From Sporichthyaceae bacterium (lineage in GTDB: Bacteria; Actinomycetota; Actinomycetes; Sporichthyales; Sporichthyaceae): 38,929 bases of DNA. Location of the stretch: NCBI GenBank assembly GCA_036493475.1, contig DASXPS010000172.1, positions 1 through 38,929 on the forward strand, written 5' to 3'. Shown one piece after another: positions 8,437-17,099 of the stretch. Made by a program: the position numbers and the translations under genes. The number at the start of each line of letters is the position of its first letter. Within the stretch, counting starts at the first letter, position 1. The notes below the pieces were generated by a model that saw only the letters and a list, made by a program, of their open reading frames with translations, searched no databases and was not told the DNA's origin.

Positions 8437-9887
8437 TTGCAGGTCCGCTTCGCGGTGACGGCAACCCACTTGCCGTCACGAATCGATGTGCTGAACCAAC
8501 ACAGGAACGGCTCGGGGTTCTTGCCCGGCGCGAAGGTCAGCGGCGCGGTCATCCCACCCACGTCATAGTTCTTCACCTTGCCCATCGCGGCCATGATGTC
8601 CGCACTGGTCCACGAGTCCTTGGCGGGCAAGAACTGCACCGCATACTCCAAGAGCTTGGCCGAGGTCCAGCCCACCGGCGACTGGCCGAAATTGTCCAGA
8701 CCGGGGGCGTATTTGGCGATGGTTGCGTTCATCTCGGCGATCATCGGGTTCGCGGTGTTGGTGAACGGTTGCACGAACACCGACTGGAAGAACCCATTGA
8801 GGTTCGGGTCGGTCAGCATCGAGGCGACGACCCCGGTGCCCGGTGTGATGAATTCGGGCTTGTACTGGACCGCCGTGCACGATCGTGCCAAGCGGTGCAC
8901 GCTGTTGCCGTCCAGGATGACGAAGATGCCCTTGGCGCCGGCGTCCTTCGCGGCCACGCAGGTCGCGGTGTAGTCGGGCTGGGTGATCGAAACCTGGCCC
9001 TTGTAAACCAGGGTCAGCCCGAACATGTCCGCCAGTTGTTTGGCGTTGTCGTTCATATAAGTGCACGCCGCGATTTCCTGGCAGGACAGGGCCGCGAAGT
9101 GGGCCTTCGCATCGGGAGAGAAGCTGGTGGAGGCCGCACCCACCGAACCCTGCACGCTGTACTTGCCGCTGGAGGCCTGCGGGAAGAAGTTCGGATGGTT
9201 GTAGACCATGTCGGAGGACGTGTCCGTCCCGATGACCGGGATCTGATGGTCGACCAGATACTTCTCGCTGCCGCTGTAGGACAGCGGATCGTCCATCTGC
9301 ACAAAGGCAATGACGCCGTCCCGCTCCACCAACTGCTGCACCAGCGACGCATTTTTCGCCGGGCTGCCGCCGTCGTCGGCGATGATGTATTTCACCGGGT
9401 GGCACGCGAGACCGCCGGCCGCGTTCGTGGCCGCCGCCCACGCCGACACCATCCGCGGTCCGTTCACCACCACCGCGCCGGCCACTCCGGTCTGCTGACC
9501 GACGGCGCCGAGCGCGATCGGTTTCTCCGTCCCGGTGCACCCCGAGACCCTGGCGGGGCTCGTCTTGCCACCCAAGCTCGACTTCCCGCTCGCGTGAGTG
9601 GTCTTGGCGCGCGCGACCGGCGTGGTGGTTGCCGACGTGCTCCCGACATTCGTTGGTGCGACCACGGCGGCGGGTGCCGGTGCCGTCGTCGCGGGAGCAG
9701 CCGCATTCGCGGTGGCGGCAGCGGGCACCGCACCGCTCGCGACCGCGGGCACCACCGGCAATTGATTTACCAACGCGCTCTGCAGTTCCGCGTGGGACCG
9801 CCGGCTGCCGCAGCCGGCCAGCAGCAGGCAGAGGCCGACCACCAGCACGCCGAACCGCCGCCGGCCAGAGCGGTTCACGGGGTTCAA
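8433..9887 (-). CDS. Lipoprotein substrate-binding protein of the HAAT importer (type I periplasmic-binding fold)
   Basis: 484 residues from the TTG at 9887, which has GGAGG 8 nt upstream. Earlier in-frame codons lack a ribosome-binding site and would bury the signal. The N-terminus MNPVNRSGRRRF...LCLLLAGC is a lipoprotein signal with lipidation at Cys26. An Ala/Thr/Pro linker to about residue 120 follows, then a Leu/Ile/Val-binding-type fold: IALGAVGQQTG, then IIADDGGSPAKNASLVQQLVE and IPVIGTDTS. It should be anchored outside the membrane and deliver a ligand to LivHMGF. Several Cys pairs in the mature domain (for example LSCQEIAACTY) suggest disulfides. Family members bind amino acids, amides, urea or aromatic and aliphatic acids; the ligand here is unknown. 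Confidence 0.88.
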   Translation of the reverse strand: MNPVNRSGRRRFGVLVVGLCLLLAGCGSRRSHAELQSALVNQLPVVPAVASGAVPAAATANAAAPATTAPAPAAVVAPTNVGSTSATTTPVARAKTTHASGKSSLGGKTSPARVSGCTGTEKPIALGAVGQQTGVAGAVVVNGPRMVSAWAAATNAAGGLACHPVKYIIADDGGSPAKNASLVQQLVERDGVIAFVQMDDPLSYSGSEKYLVDHQIPVIGTDTSSDMVYNHPNFFPQASSGKYSVQGSVGAASTSFSPDAKAHFAALSCQEIAACTYMNDNAKQLADMFGLTLVYKGQVSITQPDYTATCVAAKDAGAKGIFVILDGNSVHRLARSCTAVQYKPEFITPGTGVVASMLTDPNLNGFFQSVFVQPFTNTANPMIAEMNATIAKYAPGLDNFGQSPVGWTSAKLLEYAVQFLPAKDSWTSADIMAAMGKVKNYDVGGMTAPLTFAPGKNPEPFLCWFSTSIRDGKWVAVTAKRTCK

Positions 9888-9956
9888 CAGCGTCGCCTCC
9901 AGCCCACTCGACGGACGGGATGTAGATGTCGGGACAGCGATCCGTGGGTGGCATCG

Positions 9957-10047
9957 GAGTGGATATGATTTCTCGGGTCGAGCATAGGTCCGGCCCCGGG
10001 CGCGCGCAAGGGACACCGGTGCCGCTGACTAGAAATCATCTCCACTC
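9957..10047. repeat. 17-bp inverted repeat flanking the importer operon promoter
   Basis: The left arm GAGTGGATATGATTTCT (9957-9973) and right arm AGAAATCATCTCCACTC (10031-10047) are reverse complements at 16 of 17 positions, with a 57-nt spacer. The spacer holds the best promoter match for the downstream minus-strand operon, and one arm begins about where transcription would start. A pair of operator sites for one regulator fits better than a terminator because the loop is long and there is no T-run. Confidence 0.7.
9981..10009 (-). promoter_or_regulatory. Candidate promoter of the importer operon
   Basis: On the minus strand TTGCGC (10009-10004) is followed after 17 nt by TATGCT (9986-9981), a reasonable match to the vegetative sigma consensus. 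The predicted transcription start is near 9974, next to one inverted-repeat arm, leaving a leader of about 85 nt before the TTG start at 9887. Confidence 0.45.
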
Positions 10048-10100
10048 GTGGCTACGCTGCCACCGGCGGAACCAGGCCGGGTGAACCCGGGCCGTCCGGC

Positions 10101-12251
10101 CTACCGCGCCGCGCGTGCCCACACTCGGTGGCCGGCCAGCAGCCCGGCGATCTCCTGCACGCCCGCGGCGGCGTCCGGCGCATCGACGACGCCCGGCGCG
10201 CCCGTAACACCGAGCGCCGCCAGGACCTCCGAGCCGCCATCCGTCGCAGCGATCGCCTTGAGGTGGCGGTAGGTCTCGTCGAGCAACAGGGTGATCCGCG
10301 GATCGGGCGGCGTCGCGCCGGCGAGCAGCACCGCGTCGAACTCCACCGAGCGCGCGTTGGCATAGGTGCGCTGCACGTCCAGCTTGACCTTGCCCTTGGC
10401 GAGCACCCCGCCGGCCGGGGCCACCAGCAACGGGGCCATACCCGCGGCCAGCGCCGCTTCCCGGGCCGCGGAAACCGCGACCAAATCCGGGTCGGGCCCG
10501 ACCACGATGGCGACCACGCGGCCGGTGACCGGCCACTGCTCGCCGAGCTGGGACAGCGCGGCGCTGGGCTCCGGGGCCGCGATTTCCACGGACGGCTTGG
10601 GCGCTTCCAGGCCCAGCCCTTCGGCCACCCTTGCGCACAGGTCGGCGTCGATGTTGGCCAACATGACCAATGTCCGCTCCCGGACCGGGGTCTCGTAACA
10701 CTTGCTGAGCTCGAAGGTGTACGCCGACACAATGTGGTCCTGCTCCACCGGGGTCATGCTCAACCAGAACTGCCGGGGTTGGCTGTAGTGATCATCGAAG
10801 GAGGCCGGCTTCTCCCGCACCACGTTGCCGGCGGGGATGGCGCGAGCGACTTCGATGAGCGCGTCCAGGTCGCCGTTGGCCGTGAACGGGCAACCGCCGT
10901 CCAGCGAATTCGGCTTGTACGGCGCCACGCCGCCGTGCACCGCGTCCTGATGGAAGCCGTCCCGGTGCATGGAATTGACCGGCACGTGCGGGCGGTTGAT
11001 CGGGATCTGCGCGAAGTTCGGCCCGCCCAACCGCGAGAGCTGAGTGTCGAAGTAGGAAAAGTTACGGGCCGTCAGCAGCGGGTCGTCGGTGACATCGACA
11101 CCGGGCACCAGGTGGGCGGTGCAGAATGCCACCTGCTCCACCTCGTCGAAGAAGTTCGTCGGATTTCCGTTCAGCGTCATCGTCCCGATCACCTGCACCG
11201 GTGCCAGTTCCTCCGGCACCAGTTTGGTCGGGTCGAGCAGGTCGATACCGGAAAAAGTCTGCTCGGCGTTGTCCTCGAAGACCTGGATGCCCAGCTCCCA
11301 CTGCGGGAACGCGCCCGCCTCGATGGCGTCGTAGAGGTCGCGGCGATGGAAGTCCGGGTCGAACCCGCACAGCATCTGCGCCTCCTCCCAGACCAGGGAG
11401 TGCACGCCGGCCGCCGGCTTCCAGTGCCACTTGATCAGCGAGGTCGACCCGTCGGCGGCGACCAACCGGAAGGTGTGCACACCGAAGCCCTCCATCGTCC
11501 GGTAGGAACGCGGGATGCCCCGGTCGGACATGTTCCACAACGTGTGATGGGTCGCCTCGGTGTGCAGGGACACGAAGTCCCAGAACGTGTCGTGCGCGCT
11601 CTGCGCCTGCGGGATCTCCCGGTCCGGGTGCGGCTTGGCCGCATGCACGATGTCCGGGAACTTGATGCCGTCCTGAATGAAGAACACCGGCATGTTGTTG
11701 CCGACCAGGTCGAAGTTGCCGGCCTCGGTGTAGAACTTCGTGGCGAACCCGCGGGTGTCCCGCACGGTGTCCGCCGACCCCCGAGAGCCCAACACGGTGG
11801 AGAACCGGACGAACACCGGCGTCTGCGCGTCGGGGGCCAGGAAGGCCGCGCAGCTCAACTCCGCGGCCGCACCGTTGGACACGAACATGCCGTGCGCAGC
11901 AGCACCACGGGCGTGCACCACCCGCTCCGGGATGCGCTCGTGGTCGAAGTGCATGACCTTCTCGCGCAGGTGGACGTCATTGAGCAACGTCGGACCGCGC
12001 GGGCCCACCCGCAGCGAGTGGTCGGTCTCGCGCAGTCGGACCCCCTGCGCGGTGGTCAGATACTCGCCCTGCTGGGAGTCCCAGGTCGGCGGCAGGTCGG
12101 CGGGGTTACCGGTGGCCGACACGGGGAGCGGAGCGCGCTGATCAGGCTTGGGAGCGGGCGGGGGCCGAGGGTCGGTCGGCTCGGCGAAGGTGGGCGCCTC
12201 GCTGCCGGGGACTCCCGGCGCGGACGGGGCGGTGGTGGCGTCAGGGCTCAC
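10101..12251 (-). CDS. katE: Large-subunit monofunctional catalase, HPII/KatE type
   Basis: 716 residues, the length of clade-2 catalases. It disproportionates hydrogen peroxide to water and oxygen with a buried haem. The catalytic His is residue 113 (VVHARGAAAHG), the catalytic Asn is in DLVGNNMPVFF (about 185), and the haem-ligand Tyr is residue 400 in RNFSYFDTQLSRLGG. The core ends near residue 540. Residues about 560-716 form a DJ-1/class I amidotransferase-like domain (GRVVAIVVGPDPDLVAV...DAVLLAGATPPDPR) characteristic of large catalases. The first 55 residues are Pro/Ala-rich, as in the extended HPII arm. The GTG start at 12251 has AGGAGG upstream. Its stop lies 214 nt before the importer operon start, so it is probably transcribed separately. 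Confidence 0.95.
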   Translation of the reverse strand: MSPDATTAPSAPGVPGSEAPTFAEPTDPRPPPAPKPDQRAPLPVSATGNPADLPPTWDSQQGEYLTTAQGVRLRETDHSLRVGPRGPTLLNDVHLREKVMHFDHERIPERVVHARGAAAHGMFVSNGAAAELSCAAFLAPDAQTPVFVRFSTVLGSRGSADTVRDTRGFATKFYTEAGNFDLVGNNMPVFFIQDGIKFPDIVHAAKPHPDREIPQAQSAHDTFWDFVSLHTEATHHTLWNMSDRGIPRSYRTMEGFGVHTFRLVAADGSTSLIKWHWKPAAGVHSLVWEEAQMLCGFDPDFHRRDLYDAIEAGAFPQWELGIQVFEDNAEQTFSGIDLLDPTKLVPEELAPVQVIGTMTLNGNPTNFFDEVEQVAFCTAHLVPGVDVTDDPLLTARNFSYFDTQLSRLGGPNFAQIPINRPHVPVNSMHRDGFHQDAVHGGVAPYKPNSLDGGCPFTANGDLDALIEVARAIPAGNVVREKPASFDDHYSQPRQFWLSMTPVEQDHIVSAYTFELSKCYETPVRERTLVMLANIDADLCARVAEGLGLEAPKPSVEIAAPEPSAALSQLGEQWPVTGRVVAIVVGPDPDLVAVSAAREAALAAGMAPLLVAPAGGVLAKGKVKLDVQRTYANARSVEFDAVLLAGATPPDPRITLLLDETYRHLKAIAATDGGSEVLAALGVTGAPGVVDAPDAAAGVQEIAGLLAGHRVWARAAR

Positions 12252-12335
12252 GGGACCTCCTGGGTCCCCGGCGGGCTACCCCGCCCCACCCGGTCCATGT
12301 GGGGTCTTTCGCTACTGACGTCGGGTCCGGTGTTG

Positions 12336-13220
12336 CTACGTGGCGTCGCCGTGGAAGGGTTCGGTTCCGGCGACCACCCGTAGGTTCTTGAACGTGGAGT
12401 GCGCCCGGGCGTAGATCAGTTCGTGGTTGAGGTCGCTGACCTGGTTGCTCAGCGGGGCCGGGGCCAACGCCAGCGTGGACAGGATGCCGAGCGCGAGGCC
12501 GGAGCTGTCCAGGAACGCCGATCCAGAGTCGCCGGGGACGCCCGGCGTCACGGTGTACACGGTGTGGGTCCAGCCGTGGCCGTCATCGCCGAGGCTGGTG
12601 CCCGTCTTCGGGGACAGCTGGGTAATCCCCTGACGCAGCGCGGAGTTGCCGTAGGACTCCACCTGCTCCCCGGCTTTGGTGCCGGTGGTGTTCAGACCGG
12701 TCGGTCCGCCGAAGTTCGGGATCGAGGGGTTGACCTTGGCCACATCGGCGGCCGGGATCTCGATCAGCGCGAGGTCGTTGAAGGCACAGGCGTCGGGATC
12801 CTGCTCGCCGTCCTTCTGCATCAGCAGCCACGAGTTGTACACGAGTTTGCCGCTGACCCCGGCGCCGAGGATCTTCACCGGCGTGCCCAACGGCAGGGAT
12901 TTCGACTTGCACCCATCGGTCTCGTTCGCCTCGCCGGTGCCCGAGCAGTGCGCAGCCTGGCCGAGGTAGGTGTGCCCGGCGGCGGTGTAGACGAAGTTGG
13001 CCGTGCACTCGGCGTCCTTGGTCACCACCATCACGCCGGGGCGGATCGTCGCCGAGCCGGCCGGCGCCCAGTGCCCGGCGGTATCCACCAATGCCGAGGA
13101 GGACCCGGGTGTTGCGGCCAGGGCGGAAGGCGCTGCCGCGGCGATCGTCGCGACCGCCAACGTGCTCGCGGCGATGCCCACCAGACCGGTACGGCGGACC
13201 TGCCCTCGATGGGAACCCAT
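12336..13220 (-). CDS. Secreted trypsin-like serine protease (S1 fold)
   Basis: 294 residues. A signal peptide (basic MGSHRGQVRR, hydrophobic LVGIAASTLAVATIAAAAP, cleavage probably after SALA near residue 35) is followed by a chymotrypsin-fold domain. The catalytic His is in GQAAHC, the Asp in FNDLALIEI, and the Ser in PGVPGDSGSAF. Four Cys in the first half could form two disulfides. The S1-pocket region cannot be assigned from sequence alone, so specificity is open. It ends 84 nt upstream of the catalase start and may be co-transcribed with it. The ATG at 13220 has GGAGGGAA upstream. Confidence 0.88.
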   Translation of the reverse strand: MGSHRGQVRRTGLVGIAASTLAVATIAAAAPSALAATPGSSSALVDTAGHWAPAGSATIRPGVMVVTKDAECTANFVYTAAGHTYLGQAAHCSGTGEANETDGCKSKSLPLGTPVKILGAGVSGKLVYNSWLLMQKDGEQDPDACAFNDLALIEIPAADVAKVNPSIPNFGGPTGLNTTGTKAGEQVESYGNSALRQGITQLSPKTGTSLGDDGHGWTHTVYTVTPGVPGDSGSAFLDSSGLALGILSTLALAPAPLSNQVSDLNHELIYARAHSTFKNLRVVAGTEPFHGDAT

Positions 13221-13269
13221 GATCTTCCCTCCTGGCGTGGAAGCGAAGTGCCGACGACGATCGCCGTCT

Positions 13270-13302
13270 GATATCTAGCTGCCCCGTTCGCCGATAGATA
13301 TC
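13270..13302. promoter_or_regulatory. Inverted repeat in the divergent protease/STAS promoter region
   Basis: GATATCTA (13270-13277) and TAGATATC (13295-13302) are perfect inverted copies separated by 17 nt, in the gap between the minus-strand protease gene and the plus-strand STAS gene. Each arm holds a TAGATAT-like string that could serve as a -10 element, one per strand, or the pair could bind a dimeric regulator. No clear -35 partner was identified. Confidence 0.45.
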
Positions 13303-13422
13303 CCGTGCCCCGCCTTGTGGTCATCAGCCCGACCAGTTGCATAACCGACGGCATGAGGGGCAACATTGGCGCCAGGTCGAGAAAAGGCCGCTCCTGCCGG
13401 ACAACGCCTCCGGGGACGCGAA

Positions 13423-13830
13423 ATGCCCTCACCTGCTGCACCGTTGCGTGAGCCCCTTATCGACGACAGACCCATCCCCCTCTGCCACGTCGGTGTCGTC
13501 CAGCACGACGTCGTCGCGGTGGCGGGTTGCCTGGACGAGACGACCACCGAGCTGCTGCGCACGGTGCTGTTCTCCGCGTTGCGGTCCGGACGGGCCTTCG
13601 CCTCGCAACTGGATCTCACCCGCACCACCGCGGTGGACCAGGAAGCGGTCCGGCTCATCTACGATGCCGCCGCCGTGGGCCTGCGCAGCGTGGTGGTGCG
13701 CGCCGGATCGAATGTGGAGCAGGTCGTTCGAATCAGCGGGTTGTCCCGGGTGCTGCGCCTGCGCGCCGTTCCCGCGACGCCGGTGCCGGACACGGCTGCG
13801 GTGGTGACCTGCCCGCCGATCGCGGGTTGA
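13423..13830 (+). CDS. STAS-domain protein (anti-sigma-factor antagonist-like)
   Basis: 135 residues with the beta-alpha layout of STAS domains: VGVVQHDVVAVAGCLDETTTELLRT, then LDLTRTTAVDQEAVRLIYDAA and LRSVVVRAGSNVEQVVRISGL. The usual phosphorylatable Ser/Thr of SpoIIAA (D-S-S/T-G) is replaced around TAVDQEA, so partner switching by phosphorylation is uncertain. The ATG at 13423 has GGGGA about 6 nt upstream; the longer upstream frame starts without one. It converges tail to tail with a GAF-ANTAR gene 12 nt away. STAS and ANTAR proteins are frequent neighbours in actinobacterial stress circuits. Confidence 0.72.
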   Translation: MPSPAAPLREPLIDDRPIPLCHVGVVQHDVVAVAGCLDETTTELLRTVLFSALRSGRAFASQLDLTRTTAVDQEAVRLIYDAAAVGLRSVVVRAGSNVEQVVRISGLSRVLRLRAVPATPVPDTAAVVTCPPIAG

Positions 13831-13842
13831 CTCCGCTGCTAC

Positions 13843-15090
13843 TCAGCCCGGCGGGTCCAGGGGCGTGCCGGGCAGGACGCCGGTGAAGGCGACTTCGTCG
13901 GCCAGGTCGCGCAGCTTGCGGTTCAGCCGGGTGGAGGCGATGCGCAGCACCTCGAAGGCCTGGGCGGCATCCAGCCGATGACGCTCCATCAGAATGCCCT
14001 TGGCCTGCCCGATCACGTCGCGGGCCGCAATGGCCTGACCGAGGTGCTGGATCTCGGAGTTCGCGGCGGCGGCCACCACCAGCACGGCGGCCAGATGAGC
14101 GGCCAGCAACGTCGCGATCTGGATGTCCTCCTCGTCGAAGGCGGCGACGGTGTCGCTGTAGTGGTTGATCGAGGCGGCCGCACCGGACCCTGACGGGCCG
14201 CGGGGGGTGGGCGTGGAGAGCACGCTGCGCACCGCGGCGGTCGCCGCTGCGGCCGTGAAGGCCGGCCATGCGCTCTCCGCGCCCAGGTCCGCGCTGCTCA
14301 CCGTCTCGTAGGTCGTGATGGCCTGCAGGCACGGCCCTTGCCCGCTGGTGTACTGCACCTGGTCCAGCTCGGCCGCGATGCGGTCGGTGGCCGCCGCGGT
14401 GCGGGCCACTGCTCCGTCCAATGTGCAAAGGCTCACCGAGGTCGCGCCGGGGACCAGCCGGCGGGCCTGGACCACAGCCTGCTCGAACGCGTGGTCCAGG
14501 CCGGGCGGCCCGCTCAACGCCTCCGAGATCGCCATGAAGGCCTCGGTCAACGGCCGGGCCACCGGGAGCGCGGCACGGGACCGGGCAGCCGCCGCGCGCG
14601 CATCGGCGGCTCGCGACCGTGCGGCGGACGCGGATTGCCGCCCACCGGCCGCACCTGAGCCGGCGGCTTGCCCCGCGCCGGCGACGGCGGACAGCAAACG
14701 TTCGCGTTCATCCGCCGACTGTTCGCGTGCATCGCCCAAGGTCTCGCGCAGGTCAGCGCGCTCCTCGCGGTCATCGGCGAGGAAGTCCCGGCGCTCGGCG
14801 TGCCAGGCATCCCCGGTGTCGCCGGCGATGTCGGTGCCGCCGACGCGTTCGGTCAGGTCGGCGTGTTCGGCTTGCCGAGTGCGGTGTCGGGTCCGGTCCA
14901 CCCGGTTCTCGGCCAGGCCCTGCACCAACCGTTGGCCCACCTGGTCCAGCGCGCCGAGCAGATCCTCCTCGAGGACGTCGGCCTCGCGATCCCGCTCATC
15001 GGCGAGCCGGTCCCGCTCATCGGCGAGCCGATCGCGCGCATCGGCCACGCAGACCCGCTCATCGCTCATCCGCCGGCGCTGCCGTTCCAT
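13843..15090 (-). CDS. GAF-ANTAR RNA-binding antiterminator regulator with an N-terminal coiled-coil/repeat region
   Basis: About 415 residues. The N-terminal ~180 residues are highly charged and repetitive (ADERDRLADERDREAD, later ADDREERADLRETLGD), predicting a long coiled coil. A GAF domain (about 195-335, including TSGQGPCLQAI) and a C-terminal ANTAR domain (GQAKGILMERHRLDAAQAFEVLRIAST) follow. ANTAR domains bind paired RNA hexaloop hairpins and prevent transcription termination; GAF domains sense ligand or redox state. Candidate starts are ATGs at 15111, 15090 (GAGGA upstream, preferred) and 15069. It is transcribed divergently from another GAF-ANTAR gene across a 400-nt gap and converges on the STAS gene. 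Confidence 0.85.
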   Translation of the reverse strand: MERQRRRMSDERVCVADARDRLADERDRLADERDREADVLEEDLLGALDQVGQRLVQGLAENRVDRTRHRTRQAEHADLTERVGGTDIAGDTGDAWHAERRDFLADDREERADLRETLGDAREQSADERERLLSAVAGAGQAAGSGAAGGRQSASAARSRAADARAAAARSRAALPVARPLTEAFMAISEALSGPPGLDHAFEQAVVQARRLVPGATSVSLCTLDGAVARTAAATDRIAAELDQVQYTSGQGPCLQAITTYETVSSADLGAESAWPAFTAAAATAAVRSVLSTPTPRGPSGSGAAASINHYSDTVAAFDEEDIQIATLLAAHLAAVLVVAAAANSEIQHLGQAIAARDVIGQAKGILMERHRLDAAQAFEVLRIASTRLNRKLRDLADEVAFTGVLPGTPLDPPG

Positions 15091-15489
15091 AGAAGGTTTG
15101 TTCCTCGACATGAGTGGCCTGCGCCACAGACAGAGACGTCTGCGGTGCCGCCACCGCGGCCGAGGGCTCACCAGAGTCGGGAGTCGAAAGCAAGCAGACG
15201 GCGTTGGCGGCAGCGCCCGCGCCTTGAGCCTTCCTCAGTCTGACCGACGTCCATGCCCCGTGCAAACGTGCGGTGATCGGCGCAGGTCAGCGGGCCGGAC
15301 CCAGCAAGGTTTCATACCGATCCGGCAGTGGCTCGGGTTGCAGATCCGTGGGATCGCCGGGTCGGATCAGGGTCAGCACCGGCGGGACCCGTAGTCGAGG
15401 GGTGTGGGTTGGGACAACGGTTGGCTCGCCCCTGGTCGGGCAGGCTCGATCGACCGGCCCGAACGGCTCGCATCAGAAGGAGGAACGTC
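15091..15489. other. Divergent intergenic region between two GAF-ANTAR genes
   Basis: About 400 nt of GC-rich sequence that must hold the promoters of both flanking regulators. I see no convincing -35/-10 pair, no paired hexaloop hairpins typical of ANTAR targets, and no coding frame with a plausible start and composition. A strong ribosome-binding site (AGAAGGAGGAA) closes the region just before 15490. Confidence 0.5.
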
Positions 15490-15516
15490 ATGGGCGCCGT
15501 CGGCGACCTGATGTGA
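15490..15516 (+). CDS. Eight-codon leader ORF coupled to the GAF-ANTAR gene
   Basis: ATG at 15490 follows a near-perfect AGAAGGAGGAA ribosome-binding site and encodes MGAVGDLM before TGA. That TGA overlaps the GTG start of the downstream GAF-ANTAR gene (ATGTGA). The strong initiation signal therefore belongs to the mini-ORF, and the regulator would be translated by coupling. A frame error in the sequence is the alternative explanation. Confidence 0.45.
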   Translation: MGAVGDLM

Positions 15517-16280
15517 GTCCGTCGCCGCACGGCAGGGAGCCTCCCGAGGGCATCAGTGGCTCGGCGCGTTTGTCGGCGCTGTGGACGCTGATTACCCGGG
15601 TCGCGGACGAACAACAGTTGCCCGTCGGCCCGGGCGTGCTGTGCCGCGCCGCGGTGGCGCACCTGCAGGTGAGCGCGGTCGCGGTGGCCGTGCCCAACGT
15701 GGGGTTGGGCAGCGAGACCATCGCCCATACGGGTGCGTTGGCCCTGGTGGGTGAGGACCTGCAGATCACCGTCGGGCAAGGCCCCTGCTTGGAGGCATTG
15801 GCCGGCGCCGGGCCCTTGCTGGTGCCCGATCTGGCCACCCGGGCCGAGCAGCTGCGCTGGCCGTTGTTCGCGCCGGGAGCAGTCGAGGCCGGGGTCCTGT
15901 CGATGTGTGCACTACCGATGCGCATCGGGGTGGCCCGGTTCGGGGTCCTCGCCGTCTACCTGGATCGGGTCGGCGGCCTGGACGCGGCCGGGGTGGCCGA
16001 CGCGATCGGGTTCGCGGCGATCGCGCTGGAATTGCTACTGGACTCCTTCTACAACCCGACCGCCGCGGTCCGGGAGCCGAACGATCATCCCGAGATTCAC
16101 CAGGCCACCGGCATGGTGTCGGTGCAACTCGGTGTGGACATGCCCACCGCACTGCTGCGGTTGCGTGCGCGGGCATTCAGCGAGGGTCGGTTGCTGTTCG
16201 GGTTGGCCCGCGACGTGGTATCCCGCGCGGTGCGCCTCGACGACGAACTCGACGCCTCTTCCGACGACCTGCCCCCCTGA
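15513..16280 (+). CDS. GAF-ANTAR regulator
   Basis: 255 residues from the GTG at 15513. The GAF domain covers about residues 25-165 (VAVAVPNVGLGSETIAHTG, then TVGQGPCLEALAGAGPLLVPDL and FGVLAVYLDRVGGLD). The ANTAR domain covers about 190-245 (HPEIHQATGMVSVQLGVDMPTALLRLRARAFSEGR in sequence order). The ANTAR start is divergent: the usual IEQAKG is HQATGM. It probably binds hairpins in nascent mRNA in response to a GAF-sensed signal. No good ribosome-binding site sits directly before this GTG; translation seems to depend on the eight-codon leader. The next gene, about 90 nt downstream, is a paralogue, and the two are likely one operon. Confidence 0.82.
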   Translation: MSPSPHGREPPEGISGSARLSALWTLITRVADEQQLPVGPGVLCRAAVAHLQVSAVAVAVPNVGLGSETIAHTGALALVGEDLQITVGQGPCLEALAGAGPLLVPDLATRAEQLRWPLFAPGAVEAGVLSMCALPMRIGVARFGVLAVYLDRVGGLDAAGVADAIGFAAIALELLLDSFYNPTAAVREPNDHPEIHQATGMVSVQLGVDMPTALLRLRARAFSEGRLLFGLARDVVSRAVRLDDELDASSDDLPP

Positions 16281-16371
16281 GGACACGACGAGCTATTGGA
16301 CGCCAATCATGGAACCCAGCACCGCTCGTCGCAGCCAAAGGGCCGGCGAGCGAGCAGACGGAGGTAGGCCA

Positions 16372-17079
16372 GTGAACACCGAACGCCTCGCCGAGACCTT
16401 TGTCGAGCTCGCCGACACCCTGGTCGACGAGTTCGACCTGCTCGATTTCCTCTACACATTGGTGGAGCGCTGCGCCGAGCTGCTCGACGTATCGGCGGTG
16501 GGGCTGGTGCTGGCCGACCCGCGGGGCCGGTTGCAGGTAATGGCCTCGACCACCGAGGAAGCCCGCCTGTTGGAGCTGTTCCAGTTGCAGAACGATCAGG
16601 GACCGTGCCTGGAGTGTTATCAAACCGGGAACCCGGTCACCGAGCTCGACCTGGCCGCGGCCGGGGATCGATGGCCCCAGTTCGCCCCCGCGGCGGTGGC
16701 CAGTGGGTTCCGCGCTGTGCATGCCCTGCCCATGCGGCTGCGTACCGAGGTCGTCGGTGCGTTGAACTTGTTCCACGTTGATCCCGGTGCGCTATTGAAC
16801 TCCGACGTGCTGCTGGCACAGGCGTTGGCCGACGTTGCCACCATCGGGATTATTCAGGTTGATCTCGGCCGCCGGCAGGACGTGCTGCTCACCCAGCTGC
16901 AGACCGCACTGAACACCCGCACGATCATCGAACAGGCCAAGGGTGTGCTCGCCGAGCGGAACGGGATCAGCCCGGCCGAGGCGTTCAACAACCTGCGTAA
17001 TCACGCGCGAAGCTCCTCCATCCGGCTCAGCGACCTCGCCGGCCAGGTTGTCGACGGCCACCGGATTCCCACGGGCTGA
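16372..17079 (+). CDS. GAF-ANTAR regulator
   Basis: 235 residues. A short N-terminal helix (TERLAETFVELADTLVDEFD) precedes a GAF domain (about residues 25-165, with NDQGPCLECYQTGNPVTE) and a canonical ANTAR domain (TIIEQAKGVLAERNGISPAEAF, then NLRNHARSSSIRLSDLA). Of the three ANTAR proteins here it is closest to the typical short actinobacterial form. The GTG at 16372 is preceded by GGAGG at 7-nt spacing; an in-frame ATG at 16309 lacks this. It converges on the lipid operon with only 20 nt between stops. Targets would be RNAs elsewhere in the genome. Confidence 0.87.
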   Translation: MNTERLAETFVELADTLVDEFDLLDFLYTLVERCAELLDVSAVGLVLADPRGRLQVMASTTEEARLLELFQLQNDQGPCLECYQTGNPVTELDLAAAGDRWPQFAPAAVASGFRAVHALPMRLRTEVVGALNLFHVDPGALLNSDVLLAQALADVATIGIIQVDLGRRQDVLLTQLQTALNTRTIIEQAKGVLAERNGISPAEAFNNLRNHARSSSIRLSDLAGQVVDGHRIPTG

Positions 17080-17099
17080 GCGCTGGAAGAGCAGACGGA

